Below, piece by piece: positions 10,397 to 22,524 of a stretch of 64,000 nucleotides of DNA. The DNA is from Gilliamella intestini. Lineage in GTDB: Bacteria > Pseudomonadota > Gammaproteobacteria > Enterobacterales > Orbaceae. Below the pieces are notes generated by a model that did not search any database, was not told the origin of the DNA, and saw nothing but the letters and a program-made list of their open reading frames with translations. The stretch is from assembly GCF_900094935.1 (NCBI RefSeq), contig NZ_FMBA01000008.1, forward strand, positions 1 to 64,000, written 5' to 3'. The position numbers and the translations under genes were made by a program. The number at the start of each line of letters is the position of its first letter. Position 1 is the first letter of the stretch.

Positions 10397-11140
10397 ATGG
10401 CAGGTCATAGTAAATGGGCCAATACCAAACATCGTAAAGCCGCACAAGATGCAAAGCGTGGTAAAATATTTACCAAAATTATTCGTGAATTAGTAACCGC
10501 AGCAAAACTAGGTGGGGGCGATCCAGCGTCAAATCCACGATTAAGAGCCGCAATGGATAAAGCATTATCGAATAATATGACTCGAGACACAATGAATCGA
10601 GCTGTTGCCCGTGGTGTTGGTGGTGAAGATGACAGCAACATGGAAACAATCATTTATGAAGGTTACGGACCTGCTGGCACAGCCGTGATGGTAGAATGCC
10701 TAAGTGACAATCGCAATCGTACCGTATCAGAAGTGCGCCACGCGTTTACAAAAACAGGCGGTAACTTAGGTACTGATGGTTCTGTTTCATATCTATTCAC
10801 CAAAAAAGGCGTTATTTCATATCCAACAGGAACTAATGAAGACCAAGTTATGGATGCAGCACTTGAAGCAGGAGCAGACGACGTTGTGACTTATGATGAT
10901 GGTGCAATTGATGTATTTACTACACCTGAATCATTTGGTGAAGTAAAAGATGCGCTTGATGCTGCAGGATTAATTGCTGAATCAGCAGAAGTTTCTATGA
11001 TTCCAGCAACCAAAGTTGATCTTGATATTGAATCAGCGCCAAAATTATTACGTTTAATTGATATGCTTGAAGATTGTGATGATGTTCAAGAAGTTTATCA
11101 TAATGGTGAAGTCTCTGATGAGGTTGCCGCAACACTCTAA
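10397..11140 (+). CDS. yebC: YebC/PmpR family protein
   Basis: The 247-residue protein matches E. coli YebC (246), beginning [21 protein letters not shown] and containing [20 protein letters not shown] and [14 protein letters not shown]. Family members have been described as transcription regulators and, more recently, as ribosome-associated factors that help translation of difficult sequences. Which applies here cannot be read from sequence. The stop codon overlaps the ruvC start (TAATG), so the two are translationally coupled as in many gammaproteobacteria. Confidence 0.96.
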   Translation: MAGHSKWANTKHRKAAQDAKRGKIFTKIIRELVTAAKLGGGDPASNPRLRAAMDKALSNNMTRDTMNRAVARGVGGEDDSNMETIIYEGYGPAGTAVMVECLSDNRNRTVSEVRHAFTKTGGNLGTDGSVSYLFTKKGVISYPTGTNEDQVMDAALEAGADDVVTYDDGAIDVFTTPESFGEVKDALDAAGLIAESAEVSMIPATKVDLDIESAPKLLRLIDMLEDCDDVQEVYHNGEVSDEVAATL

Positions 11141-11628
11141 TGGCCATTATTCTTGGCATTGATCCAGGCTCTCGTTTGACGGGTTATGGTGTAATCCATC
11201 AAACGGGGCGTCAACTTACCTATCTTGGCAGTGGTTGTATTCGAACAGCTGTTGATGATTTGCCTACTCGGTTAAAGCGGGTATACGCCGGTGTCAGTGA
11301 AATTATTTTACAATTCCAACCTGATATGTTTGCCATTGAACAAGTTTTTATGGCTCGCAATGCCGACTCAGCATTAAAACTAGGCCAAGCAAGGGGAGCT
11401 GCAATTGTCGCAGCAGTAAATAGTAATTTACCTGTTTTTGAATATGCGGCACGTTTAGTAAAGCAATGTGTAGTGGGAACAGGCGCTGCTGATAAAAAAC
11501 AAGTGCAACATATGGTAAAGTTATTATTAAAATTACCTGCTAGTCCTCAAGCTGATGCAGCAGATGCATTAGCTATAGCAATCACTCATGCTCACAGCTG
11601 CCAACAGCGAATACAATCTCGTAAGTAA
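11140..11628 (+). CDS. ruvC: Crossover junction endodeoxyribonuclease RuvC
   Basis: RuvC cuts Holliday junctions symmetrically. The four acidic metal-binding residues of the RNase H-like fold are in place: D8 (GIDPGS), E67 (FAIEQVF), D139 and D142 (QADAADALA). At 162 residues it is slightly shorter than the E. coli enzyme (173), the difference being at the C-terminal tail. The usual ruvA and ruvB do not follow; a terminator and the convergent acrB do. Confidence 0.96.
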   Translation: MAIILGIDPGSRLTGYGVIHQTGRQLTYLGSGCIRTAVDDLPTRLKRVYAGVSEIILQFQPDMFAIEQVFMARNADSALKLGQARGAAIVAAVNSNLPVFEYAARLVKQCVVGTGAADKKQVQHMVKLLLKLPASPQADAADALAIAITHAHSCQQRIQSRK

Positions 11629-11665
11629 AATAACCACATCATTTTAATAATAAATATCTATAAAC

Positions 11666-11695
11666 AAAAATGCACCACTAAATTGGTGCATTTTT
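11666..11695. terminator. Bidirectional terminator between ruvC and acrB
   Basis: AAAAATGCACCA and TGGTGCATTTTT pair around CTAAAT, giving A- and T-runs on either side suited to terminating both convergent operons. Confidence 0.85.
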
Positions 11696-11759
11696 ATCTC
11701 TTAATATATTAATTTTCAATGCATTAGCTATATAATCTAACTCATGCATATAAGACCAA

Positions 11760-14700
11760 CTATTCAGGCTTTATTTTTGAACGGTTTACTAGCAATACCA
11801 CTTTATTTTTATGTTTAGTAAATAGTTTTGTAATAAACAAAAAGAATAGCGGCACATAAAATATGGTTAAAAACGTTGCCGTTAACATACCACCGATTAC
11901 ACCGGTACCTACCGCATTTTGGCTAGCAGAACCAGCACCGCTATTTAATGCTAGTGGTAATACCCCTAAAATAAAGGCAAACGAAGTCATTAAAATCGGA
12001 CGCAACCGAAGACGACAAGCCTCAAGTGTGGCATCAATTAACGATTTACCCTCTTTTTCAATCGCATCTTTGGCAAATTCTACAATCAAAATAGCATTCT
12101 TAGCAGATAATCCCATGGTAGTTAATAAGCCTACAATGAAGTAAATATCATTATCAAGCCCTCTAAACATAGTTGCAAACACAGTACCTAAAATCCCAAG
12201 AGGAATAATAAATAAGATCGAAATTGGTACTGTCCAACTTTCATATAAAGCAGCTAACGACAAGAAGACCACAATAATCGAAATAATATAAAGCGTTGTT
12301 GTTTGTGATCCCGTTTGGCGTTCTTGATAGGAAATATCTGTCCAGTCAAACGTAAATCCTTTTGGTAAGTTTTTTGATAATTCTTCCATAACAGCCATTG
12401 CTTGCCCAGAACTCAGACCTGGAGCTGCTGAACCGCTTATTTCCATTGCTGCTACACCATCATAACGAACTAGTGATGGCGAGCCATAAGTTTTTGTTGT
12501 AGTAGCAAAGGCATCATATGGAACCATTTCACCATTTTTATTTTTAACATGCCAATAACCAAAATCATCTGGAAGCATACGGTATGGGGCATCTGATTGC
12601 AGATACACTTTTTTAACTCGGTTATTATAAACAAAATCATCAATATAAGCCGAACCTAAAGCTGTCGACAATACAGTATTTACTGAGTTTAGCGAAACAC
12701 CCAATGCTTGTGCGGCTTCAAAATCAACATTAATTTTGTATTGTGGAACATCTAGCATACTTCCCGGTCTAACTTGTTGCAGTTTAGGATGATGAGAAGC
12801 TTGACCCAACATTTGGAAAAATGCACCTACCAACGCATCATGCCCATAACTAGCCGTATCTTTCAGCACATAAGAAAAACCATCGGTCATGCCTAATGCA
12901 GGTACCGCAGCCAAATTGGCAATAATTACTCGTCCTTCAGTTATAGTAGAAGCAAATTCCTTACCACTTCCAACTAACGAATTAATTTTTTGATCAGCTC
13001 GCTTACGTTTATCCCAATCGTTTAATCGAATAAAACCCATCCCCATATTTTGCCCACGACCAATAGGGCTATAGCCAGAAACGGTAAAAATTTCTTTAAC
13101 AGAATCAGATTTTTCTTTTGTATAATAATCAGCTATCTTATTTAACACTGACTTCGTTTCTTCTAATGTCGAACCTGATGGCAATTCAACAATAACAAAA
13201 AGAACCCCCTGATCTTCATTTGGTAAAAAACCAGTAGGTAAACGATTAAATCCGAATAATACCGCAACCAATATTAAAGCATAACAAACAAAAGCAATGA
13301 TTGGGTTACGAATAACTTTAATAACACCCTTTTCATAAGAACGTAAACTTTTATCATAAAAACTATTAAACCATTTAAAGAAAGCTTTAGTTCCTTTTGA
13401 ACTCCAACTAAATGGCGGTACTGATTCTAATTTTTCACCCAATGAAATTTTTCTAATTTTACTTTTAGATGGCGCTTTCAAAATCTGCACACAAAGAGCT
13501 GGTGTTAATACAATGGCTATCAATACTGATAACCCCATCGCTGTTACAATGGTAATTGAAAACTGGCGGTAAATTCCACCTGCAGCACCACCATAAAATG
13601 CCATCGGCACAAATACAGCAGATAATACAACCGCAATACCTATCAATGCTGAAGTAATTTGCTCCATCGACTTAACGGTTGCATCATAAGGCGATAATCC
13701 TTCATCATGCATAATACGCTCAACGTTTTCGATAACAACAATGGCGTCATCTACCAACAAGCCAATAGCAAGTACCATTGCAAACATAGATAGGGTATTA
13801 ATGGTGAATCCACAAATATAAAGAATTACAAATGTTCCTAATAGTACGACAGGTACAGTAATAGTCGGTATAAGTGTAGAACGCAGGTTCTGTAAAAATA
13901 CATACATTACAATAACAACCAAAACAATTGCTTCAATTAACGTATGAATTACATTATTAATCGACAATTTAACAAATGGAGTTGTATCGTATGGAAAATC
14001 ATATTTAATATCTTCTGGGAAGATTTTAGATAATTCTTCTAGTTTTTTATCTACCTTATCTGACGTATCTAATTGATTAGCACCTGTTGCCAAATATATT
14101 CCAAGGCCTGTTGATTCATTACCGTTATAAAGAGAAATAAAATTATAATCAGAAGCGCCAATTTCAACTTTTGCTACATCTTTTAATAAAAGATTAGAAC
14201 CATCAGTATTCACCCTCACTAAAATATTTTGGAATTGCTCTGGTGTTTTTAAACGTGACTGAGCTGTAATTGTCGCATTAAGCTCTTGGCCATCCGTTGA
14301 CGGTAAAGAGCCTAATTGCCCAGCTGTTACTTGTGCATTTTGTGCTTGAATAGCGGCTATGATTTCTTCAATGGATAAATTGTAATAAGTTAATTTATTG
14401 GGATCGAGCCAAATGCGCATTGCGTATTCAGAGCCAAATAATTGAGTATTTCCAACACCTTGTACACGTCGAATCTGATCTTGTACAGTGGAATAAACAA
14501 AGTCAGCAATGTCTGCTTGTGTTTTTTGAGGGTTTGTCGAGTAAAACCCAATAACTTTTAAAAAGTTAGTATTATTTTTAGCAACTGACACGCCGTTCTT
14601 TTGCACGCTTTCAGGAAGTCGAGATTTTATACTTTCTACTTTGTTTAGCACTTGCACTTGAGCAAAATCGGGATTAGTTCCAGGAGCAAAAGTTAACGTT

Positions 14701-14969
14701 GTTTGCACAACACCTTGAGCGCTACTGGTTGATTTCATATAAATAAGATTATCTAATCCAGTTAAATTCTGTTCAATCAATTGAGTAACAGTATTTTCAA
14801 TAGTTTGTGCATCAGCACCAGGGTAAACAGCACTAACAGTAACAGCTGGTGGTGCAATATCAGGATACTGCTCAACAGCTAATAGCTTTATACATAGAGC
14901 CCCTCCTAGCATCATCATGATAGCAATTACCCATGCAAAAACAGGTCTATCAATAAAGAACTTAGCCAT
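11760..14969 (-). CDS. acrB: AcrB-type RND multidrug efflux permease
   Basis: This 1069-residue inner-membrane pump belongs to the HAE1 family of drug/proton antiporters. It starts MAKFFIDRPVFAWVIAI and has the two repeated halves of large periplasmic loops and six helices. The proton-relay aspartates fall at D407 and D408 (GLLVDDAIVVIENVERIM), the same numbers as in E. coli AcrB. It works with the adaptor encoded 19 bases upstream and a TolC-like outer-membrane channel, which is not in the window. Substrates probably include lipophilic drugs and bile-like detergents by analogy. The symbol reflects family; orthology to AcrB rather than another HAE1 pump is likely but untested. Confidence 0.93.
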   Translation of the reverse strand: MAKFFIDRPVFAWVIAIMMMLGGALCIKLLAVEQYPDIAPPAVTVSAVYPGADAQTIENTVTQLIEQNLTGLDNLIYMKSTSSAQGVVQTTLTFAPGTNPDFAQVQVLNKVESIKSRLPESVQKNGVSVAKNNTNFLKVIGFYSTNPQKTQADIADFVYSTVQDQIRRVQGVGNTQLFGSEYAMRIWLDPNKLTYYNLSIEEIIAAIQAQNAQVTAGQLGSLPSTDGQELNATITAQSRLKTPEQFQNILVRVNTDGSNLLLKDVAKVEIGASDYNFISLYNGNESTGLGIYLATGANQLDTSDKVDKKLEELSKIFPEDIKYDFPYDTTPFVKLSINNVIHTLIEAIVLVVIVMYVFLQNLRSTLIPTITVPVVLLGTFVILYICGFTINTLSMFAMVLAIGLLVDDAIVVIENVERIMHDEGLSPYDATVKSMEQITSALIGIAVVLSAVFVPMAFYGGAAGGIYRQFSITIVTAMGLSVLIAIVLTPALCVQILKAPSKSKIRKISLGEKLESVPPFSWSSKGTKAFFKWFNSFYDKSLRSYEKGVIKVIRNPIIAFVCYALILVAVLFGFNRLPTGFLPNEDQGVLFVIVELPSGSTLEETKSVLNKIADYYTKEKSDSVKEIFTVSGYSPIGRGQNMGMGFIRLNDWDKRKRADQKINSLVGSGKEFASTITEGRVIIANLAAVPALGMTDGFSYVLKDTASYGHDALVGAFFQMLGQASHHPKLQQVRPGSMLDVPQYKINVDFEAAQALGVSLNSVNTVLSTALGSAYIDDFVYNNRVKKVYLQSDAPYRMLPDDFGYWHVKNKNGEMVPYDAFATTTKTYGSPSLVRYDGVAAMEISGSAAPGLSSGQAMAVMEELSKNLPKGFTFDWTDISYQERQTGSQTTTLYIISIIVVFLSLAALYESWTVPISILFIIPLGILGTVFATMFRGLDNDIYFIVGLLTTMGLSAKNAILIVEFAKDAIEKEGKSLIDATLEACRLRLRPILMTSFAFILGVLPLALNSGAGSASQNAVGTGVIGGMLTATFLTIFYVPLFFLFITKLFTKHKNKVVLLVNRSKIKPE

Positions 14970-14988
14970 AATTAAATCTACCCCTGTT

Positions 14989-16182
14989 TTATTTCATGCT
15001 TTTTTGGATGATACTATCTAACTGCCCTTGAGTAAGTATTGTCGGATCGCCAACTATTTGACCTTTCATAGGTTTTCCCATTTCAACAGCCGTCAAATTA
15101 AGTAAGCCAGTCACAATGACTTGTTCACCAACATCAATACCTTTTGTCACAACCCAATAACCACCTATGCCCGTGTAAACCTCAATATTTTGTCGATACT
15201 CAATTGTATTATCAGGTTTCAAAATTTTTGCTGTGTACTGGCCTTGTCTATTACTGGTAATACCTTGCTGTGGCACAAGTATGGCATTTTTAATATAACC
15301 TAATGTCACTTGAGGTTTAACAAACATACCTGGTAAAATTTTGCCTTCATTGTTAGCGAATTGAGAACGTAATGTCACTGTACCTGTCGTTTCGTTTACA
15401 GTCATATCTGAAAATTTAATATTACCAGGTAGAGCATATTTTGAACCATCGTTAAAAAATAATTCTACATTATTTCCTTTTGCTGGTTCATAAATAACAT
15501 TTTCATCTTGAAGATATTTATTATAACGAGTAGCCGCTTCTGTCATATCAACATAAATAGGGTCTAATTGTTGAACTAGCGCAAGCGGTGTTGGCTGACC
15601 TGCAGAGACTAATGCACCTTCAGTCACACTTGATTTACCAATATATCCATCAATTGGTGAGTACACTTTCGTATAGTCTAAATTAACTTTAGCTGTATGC
15701 TCAGCGGCTTGTGCAACTAATACAGCAGCTTCTGCCTGTTTAACATCGGCAGCTGCTTTATCATAATCTTGTTGGCTAATTGATTTAGTATTTAATAATC
15801 CAGCATAACGTTTTAAGGTAAGCTGTGCAATATTTGCATTTGCTTTGGCGCTAGCAACACTAGCAACAGCACTATCATAATTAGCTTGATAAATAGCAGG
15901 ATCTATTTGATATAGCGATTGCCCTGCTTTAACATTAGAACTTTCATCAAACTCACGTTTTAAAACAATACCACTAACCTGAGGTCTAATTTCAGCAATT
16001 TGAGATGCAACAACTCTGCCTGGTAAACTAATTTTTAATGTATAGTTTAATGGTTGAACTTTAAATACAGTTACTTTTGGTAATTGATTACCATCTTGTG
16101 ATTTACCATTATCGCAACTTGTTAATAAAAGCAGGCCGGCACATGCTACAGGCAAGGCTAATAATAGCTTGTTAAATCTCAT
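14989..16182 (-). CDS. acrA: AcrA-type periplasmic adaptor lipoprotein
   Basis: The 397-residue product has a lipoprotein signal (MRFNKLLLALPVACAGLLLL, then TSC with C23 as lipidated residue). It continues with the membrane-fusion protein order: barrel-sandwich halves flanking a helical hairpin rich in alanine, lysine and glutamine (about 95-170), then beta-barrel and membrane-proximal domains. It bridges the AcrB-type pump to an outer-membrane channel. It is the first gene of the pair, read from the promoter region at 16183-16300. No acrR-like regulator is adjacent. Confidence 0.93.
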   Translation of the reverse strand: MRFNKLLLALPVACAGLLLLTSCDNGKSQDGNQLPKVTVFKVQPLNYTLKISLPGRVVASQIAEIRPQVSGIVLKREFDESSNVKAGQSLYQIDPAIYQANYDSAVASVASAKANANIAQLTLKRYAGLLNTKSISQQDYDKAAADVKQAEAAVLVAQAAEHTAKVNLDYTKVYSPIDGYIGKSSVTEGALVSAGQPTPLALVQQLDPIYVDMTEAATRYNKYLQDENVIYEPAKGNNVELFFNDGSKYALPGNIKFSDMTVNETTGTVTLRSQFANNEGKILPGMFVKPQVTLGYIKNAILVPQQGITSNRQGQYTAKILKPDNTIEYRQNIEVYTGIGGYWVVTKGIDVGEQVIVTGLLNLTAVEMGKPMKGQIVGDPTILTQGQLDSIIQKSMK

Positions 16183-16253
16183 ATAAAAATGACCTCAATA
16201 AACTTAATAATTATTTATTTTTAATAATAGTTCTTATTTAAAAGTAGTCGGCG

Positions 16254-16294
16254 ATTTTACAAAAAATATGCATAGATTGTAAGTATCTTTACAA
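16254..16294 (-). promoter_or_regulatory. Putative acrAB promoter with overlapping palindromic operator
   Basis: Read on the minus strand, TTACAA-type and TAAAAT hexamers (at 16277-16282 and 16254-16259) are 17 bases apart, about 70-100 bases upstream of acrA. The -35 hexamer is one arm of a perfect inverted repeat TTGTAA-N6-TTACAA at 16277-16294. A palindrome covering the -35 of an efflux operon is the usual position for a TetR-family repressor. The regulator itself is not in the window. Confidence 0.5.
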
Positions 16295-16567
16295 CTCAAT
16301 AGCACAGAGTTCTAAAAAATGGCTAGTTAAAATATAATGTTAAAAAATAATGTTGTTAATTATGATTATTACTAGAAATAAAGTAATATAGACTAATTGA
16401 TTTTTTGTGCTATAAAGTATCATAAATAAAATGCTATACTATAAACATTAAGTATGGTTGCTTTAAATAAAGAGTAAAAATTTACATTGCACTACTCCGT
16501 AATCGTTTTTTAAAATATGATTTGGATAATTTGAGTGTATATTTAATTTAATACAGAGATGGTTATT

Positions 16568-17485
16568 ATGGATAATTTACGTATTGTTCTAATTGTTGTT
16601 GCATCCTTAGTTATTGTTGCATTGCTTATCCATGGATTTTGGATCAATAAAAAAGAACGTTCTTCGCTTTTTAGTTCAAATAAAAAAGAGAAATTCGGGC
16701 AAAATACTCAACAACACCAAAATTTTTCTATGAATGATATAGACGATGTAATTTTACTTAAACCTAAAACTTCAAAAAATAATGAACAAATTGAAAATAG
16801 CATAATTATTAATGAGGCTCAAAAAGAGCAAGAAAAAACACCTCAACAAGATGATTTATTTATTAATAACGATAGCCAACAAGATATTAATACTGAAACA
16901 ACAAAAGAACCTGTTATTGACATTAACCGTGATCTTTTCGATGATGAAAAAACAGACAAAAAACAACTTAATTTACCCCAACCCATAACAGATAAACAAG
17001 TTAATAGTAATAGTGAACCCCTCCCTAACGACAAACCTAAAGAACTAAATATTGATGACAAACAAACTACAACTGAAATTATCGTTTTAAATGTCACTGG
17101 CCTCAATGGAAAATTATTACAAGGTGATGTGCTACTTGCAAGCATTATGCAATCAGGTTTTCAGTTTGGTGATATGCAAATTTTTCACCGACATGAGGAT
17201 CCCGCTGGTAATGGCCCAACATTATTTAGTTTAGCTAATATGGTTACACCGGGATATTTAGATCCTGAAACTATGCATGAGTTTACAACACCTGGCGTAT
17301 CTATTTTTATGGTTGCACCAACACAAGGCAATAATCAACAAAACTTCAAATTAATGTTACAAACGGCACAACGCATTGCTGATGATGTTAATGGTGTGGT
17401 ATTAGACGATGAACATCATATGCTAACACCACAAAAAATAGACAGTTATAAAAACCGCATAAAAAAAGCCTGTAACGAAACTTAA
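16568..17485 (+). CDS. zipA: Cell division protein ZipA
   Basis: ZipA tethers FtsZ to the inner membrane at midcell. The protein has an N-terminal membrane helix (about residues 3-24, ending HGFWINKKERSS as in E. coli). A long charged, Asn/Gln-rich linker (about 30-165) replaces the Pro/Gln-rich E. coli linker. The FtsZ-binding domain follows, with FSLANMVTPGYLDPE, FTTPGVSIFM and NFKLMLQTAQRIADDVNGVVLDD. Two start codons are in frame; the one at 16568 has GAGA at good spacing, while that at 16559 has it directly abutting, so I choose 16568. ligA follows, as in E. coli. Confidence 0.95.
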   Translation: MDNLRIVLIVVASLVIVALLIHGFWINKKERSSLFSSNKKEKFGQNTQQHQNFSMNDIDDVILLKPKTSKNNEQIENSIIINEAQKEQEKTPQQDDLFINNDSQQDINTETTKEPVIDINRDLFDDEKTDKKQLNLPQPITDKQVNSNSEPLPNDKPKELNIDDKQTTTEIIVLNVTGLNGKLLQGDVLLASIMQSGFQFGDMQIFHRHEDPAGNGPTLFSLANMVTPGYLDPETMHEFTTPGVSIFMVAPTQGNNQQNFKLMLQTAQRIADDVNGVVLDDEHHMLTPQKIDSYKNRIKKACNET

Positions 17486-17515
17486 TTACCATATTTTCAG
17501 CGATTCTTTCACAAC

Positions 17516-17536
17516 ACCACCAACTAAGTTGGTGGT
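17516..17536. terminator. Hairpin after zipA
   Basis: ACCACCAACT and AGTTGGTGGT form a perfect 10-bp palindrome with almost no loop, 30 bases after the zipA stop. No T-run follows, so it may be a weak terminator or an RNA end-protecting hairpin. Confidence 0.45.
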
Positions 17537-17652
17537 TATAACTGCATATTACTATAACCTATTTATTTAAATAATTTTATTTAGTTATGCATTAACTAGT
17601 ATTAGAATGAATGCAATTTTAATAATATTCCCAAACCGACGTTTTAGTTTAA

Positions 17653-19743
<2,091 letters not shown>

Positions 19744-19806
19744 AAATCTATTGGTACTTGTTAGTTGATTGATTACAATAACAAGTACCAAAAACAGGAG
19801 GACATT

Positions 19807-20322
19807 ATGCCTTTACTCGATAGTTTTAAAGTTGATCATACCAAAATGAAAGCACCTTTTGTACGAATTGCAAAAACTATGGCAACCCCAAAAGGAGACG
19901 ATATTACAGTGTTTGATCTACGCTTTACTATTCCAAACAAAGATAATCTACCAGAAAAAGGAATTCATACATTAGAGCATTTATTTGCCGGCTTTATGCG
20001 CGATCATCTAAACAACGATAAAGTTGAAATAATTGATATTTCACCCATGGGATGCCGTACAGGTTTTTACATGAGCTTAATTGGCAAGCCAAACGAAGTA
20101 TTAATCGTTGATGCATGGCTCAAATCAATGCATGATGTATTAAATGTCAAATCACAAAATCAAATTCCAGAATTAAACGAATATCAATGTGGTACCTACA
20201 AAATGCATTCATTAGATGAAGCCAAAGCTATTGCTAGACAGATTATAAAATCAGGTATTAGCGTATGCCATAATGATGAAATCGCATTGACTGATGAACA
20301 GCTAGCCCAAATTAATCACTAG
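19807..20322 (+). CDS. luxS: S-ribosylhomocysteine lyase LuxS
   Basis: LuxS cleaves S-ribosylhomocysteine to homocysteine and the precursor of autoinducer-2, recycling the activated methyl cycle. The 171-residue product begins [20 protein letters not shown]. Metal ligands H54 and H58 (HTLEH) and C128 (YQCGTY) are at the E. coli positions, and the catalytic cysteine is at C83 (MGCRTGF). The frame is open from 19765, but the ATG at 19807 has AGGAGG seven bases upstream and matches the family start. It is followed 9 bases later by a tautomerase gene. Confidence 0.97.
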   Translation: MPLLDSFKVDHTKMKAPFVRIAKTMATPKGDDITVFDLRFTIPNKDNLPEKGIHTLEHLFAGFMRDHLNNDKVEIIDISPMGCRTGFYMSLIGKPNEVLIVDAWLKSMHDVLNVKSQNQIPELNEYQCGTYKMHSLDEAKAIARQIIKSGISVCHNDEIALTDEQLAQINH

Positions 20323-20331
20323 GAGTCCTCT

Positions 20332-20520
20332 ATGCCAAACGTTGTCATAGACTTTTTAGAAGGTCGCACTATAGAGCAAAAAAGAGAAATGGCAAAACGT
20401 GTAACAGATGCAATTGTCGAAACGCTTAACTGCAAAGCCGAAGCGGTACAAATCATCATGCACGAAATATCAAAAGATCAGATAGCCAATGGTGGCGTGC
20501 TACGTAGTGATAAACAGTAG
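20332..20520 (+). CDS. 4-oxalocrotonate tautomerase family protein
   Basis: The 62-residue product starts MPNVVIDFLEGRTIEQKREM. Removal of Met leaves the catalytic N-terminal proline of the tautomerase superfamily. Length and layout (beta strand, helix AKRVTDAIVETL, strand VQIIMHEIS) fit the hexameric 4-oxalocrotonate tautomerases. Its physiological substrate is unknown, since no aromatic-degradation genes are near. An AGGAG ribosome binding site and the 9-base gap place it in an operon with luxS. Confidence 0.88.
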   Translation: MPNVVIDFLEGRTIEQKREMAKRVTDAIVETLNCKAEAVQIIMHEISKDQIANGGVLRSDKQ

Positions 20521-20596
20521 TGATAAAGATTGATTTTTACATAAAAATAATTACTTAAACAAGTTAAAATCTTTTTCACTATATATCAAGCCTGAT

Positions 20597-20630
20597 AAAA
20601 AATCTCAAAATAGATTTATTTTGAGATTTT
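20597..20630. terminator. Bidirectional terminator between the tautomerase gene and ribA
   Basis: AAAATCTCAAAAT and ATTTTGAGATTTT form a perfect 13-bp stem around AGATTT between two convergent genes. Confidence 0.75.
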
Positions 20631-20697
20631 CCAACATGGTTCACTATTTTAGATAACTTAAATCATAAATCAATTGCTCATAATTTAGCTAAATCAC

Positions 20698-21309
20698 TTA
20701 ATGCTTACAATTGCAGTGATGTAAATGAAGCAAATGACCCATTTTATTCGCTTTTGTTTCTAAATAATGTTCATTATTTGGATTTTCACCCACTTCCAGT
20801 GGCTCTCGTTGCGTAATTTTGATACCTGAGTTTTCAAGTACTCTTATTTTTTCTGGATTATTGGTTAATAAACGGATTTGAGATACCCCTAATAAATTAA
20901 GCATATCAGCACATAAAGTAAAATCGCGTTCATCGGCTGCAAAACCTAATTGTTCATTAGCTTCAACTGTATCTAATCCTTGATCTTGTAATGCATAAGC
21001 TTTAATTTTATTCAATAAACCAATATTACGACCTTCTTGACGATGATAGATTAAAATCCCTCTACCTTCTTTTGCAATTTGTTTTAAGGCAGCTTCTAAC
21101 TGAAAACCACAATCACAGCGTAAACTAAAAAGCGCATCACCTGTTAAACATTCCGAATGAATTCTTGTAAGAACTGGTGTATCACTAGATATATCACCAA
21201 ATACTAATGCGACATGATCTTTTTTTGTTGCAATTTCTTCAAATCCAACAATAGTAAAACATCCCCATGGCGTTGGCAGTTTTGCTTGTGCAATACGTTT
21301 TAATTGCAT
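20698..21309 (-). CDS. ribA: GTP cyclohydrolase II
   Basis: RibA opens GTP to a diaminopyrimidine, the first step of riboflavin synthesis. The zinc ligands C54, C65 and C67 ([18 protein letters not shown]) are at the E. coli numbers. They are followed by [22 protein letters not shown], which contains the catalytic arginine region, and by the LLTNNPEKI block. At 203 residues it is slightly longer than E. coli (196), with a His/Cys-rich tail ending HHCNCKH that might bind metal. It is divergent from pgpB, as in E. coli. Confidence 0.96.
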   Translation of the reverse strand: MQLKRIAQAKLPTPWGCFTIVGFEEIATKKDHVALVFGDISSDTPVLTRIHSECLTGDALFSLRCDCGFQLEAALKQIAKEGRGILIYHRQEGRNIGLLNKIKAYALQDQGLDTVEANEQLGFAADERDFTLCADMLNLLGVSQIRLLTNNPEKIRVLENSGIKITQREPLEVGENPNNEHYLETKANKMGHLLHLHHCNCKH

Positions 21310-21410
21310 TATTTTCTCCGTTTTAAATAAAACATAGATAATATTTTATAAAAATAAAATTATATTCTATGCTAAAATATTAAGTAATATGTACTTAATT
21401 GAGCTCATAA

Positions 21411-22124
21411 ATGGGGTTAGTAATAAAAAAAACAATAGCTATACTAGCTATTTTCTTAGTTGTGCCTTTAGTTATTATAGCCATAAATTGGCATTGGCAG
21501 CCAACATCATTAAATAATACATCTAAATATTTATTCTTAGTAACCGAAACGGCAAGTTTTCCTTGGGCAATAATAACATCGGCAATTTTATTTTTAGTGT
21601 TTTATTTGTTATTACCCAACAAAACAAAAATTATCTTATTATGGCTGCTACTTGTTAGTACAATATTAAGTGGGCAAATAATTAAAAGTATTTTAAAATC
21701 GCATACAACAGAATCAAGACCTTACGTACTTTGGATGGCAGGCGAATTTAATATTACTGACCAACAGTTTTATTCACTAACAGATTCAGAAAAAAAAGAA
21801 CTTATCCACCAACTATTAAATAATTCAACAAAAATCCCAAGTTGGTTATCTAAGCACTGGCAACATGAAACTGGATATTCCTTTCCTTCTGGCCATACTT
21901 TATTTGCCATAACTTGGGCATTTTTAGCTTTAATGTTACTAAAATTCAAACAACATTATATAATAATAACAAGCGCCATTATTTGGTCAATATTAATTGA
22001 AATTAGTCGATTATTGCTAGGGATGCACAGGCCTATTGATCTAATAACAAGCATATTAATTGCTTGGATAATTTCATTAATATGCTATTTTTATGCTAAA
22101 AAATGGCATATAGTAGACAAATAG
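21411..22124 (+). CDS. pgpB: Phosphatidylglycerophosphatase B (PAP2 family)
   Basis: PgpB dephosphorylates phosphatidylglycerophosphate and undecaprenyl pyrophosphate at the inner membrane. The 237-residue protein has about six hydrophobic segments and the three acid-phosphatase signatures: KSILKSHTTESRPY, FPSGHTLF, and SRLLLGMHRPID. It follows E. coli PgpB collinearly, including WQPTSLN and HWQHETGYSFPSGH. The gene heads pgpB-lapA-lapB, the same order as E. coli. Its ribosome binding site is weak. Confidence 0.92.
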   Translation: MGLVIKKTIAILAIFLVVPLVIIAINWHWQPTSLNNTSKYLFLVTETASFPWAIITSAILFLVFYLLLPNKTKIILLWLLLVSTILSGQIIKSILKSHTTESRPYVLWMAGEFNITDQQFYSLTDSEKKELIHQLLNNSTKIPSWLSKHWQHETGYSFPSGHTLFAITWAFLALMLLKFKQHYIIITSAIIWSILIEISRLLLGMHRPIDLITSILIAWIISLICYFYAKKWHIVDK

Positions 22125-22207
22125 CTATTAAATGAAAATGAAAGAAGTTTCATTTATAACAGATGGATATAATAAAAATATTTAACTAAAACAAAAAGGT
22201 CAACATT

Positions 22208-22513
22208 ATGAAATTTGTTATATCAATTTTATTGATAATTATCGTTTTTGCTATCTCAATAGCGATAGGCTCAGCAAATGATCAACTTGTAATATTTAAT
22301 TATTTAGTTGCAAAAACTGAAATCCGCCTATCGGTATTATTAGCCATTTTATTTGGTTCAGGCTTTATTATTGGTTGGGTATTAACGGGCATTTTCTTTT
22401 TAAAAGCTAAATTCCAACACTCATCAACAAAACGTAAATTGAACAAATTACAACAAAAATACGATGAAGGTGTAGCAAATCATCAACAAACAACCTTAAC
22501 TAAAACCAATTAA
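22208..22513 (+). CDS. lapA: LPS assembly protein LapA
   Basis: LapA (YciS) is a small inner-membrane partner of LapB in controlling lipopolysaccharide synthesis. The 101-residue product has two membrane helices (about 1-21 and 41-65) and a basic cytoplasmic tail. The YLVAKTEIRLSVLLAILFG block matches the LapA/DUF1049 family. It is 11 bases before lapB. Confidence 0.92.
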   Translation: MKFVISILLIIIVFAISIAIGSANDQLVIFNYLVAKTEIRLSVLLAILFGSGFIIGWVLTGIFFLKAKFQHSSTKRKLNKLQQKYDEGVANHQQTTLTKTN

Positions 22514-22524
22514 GATAATTTATT

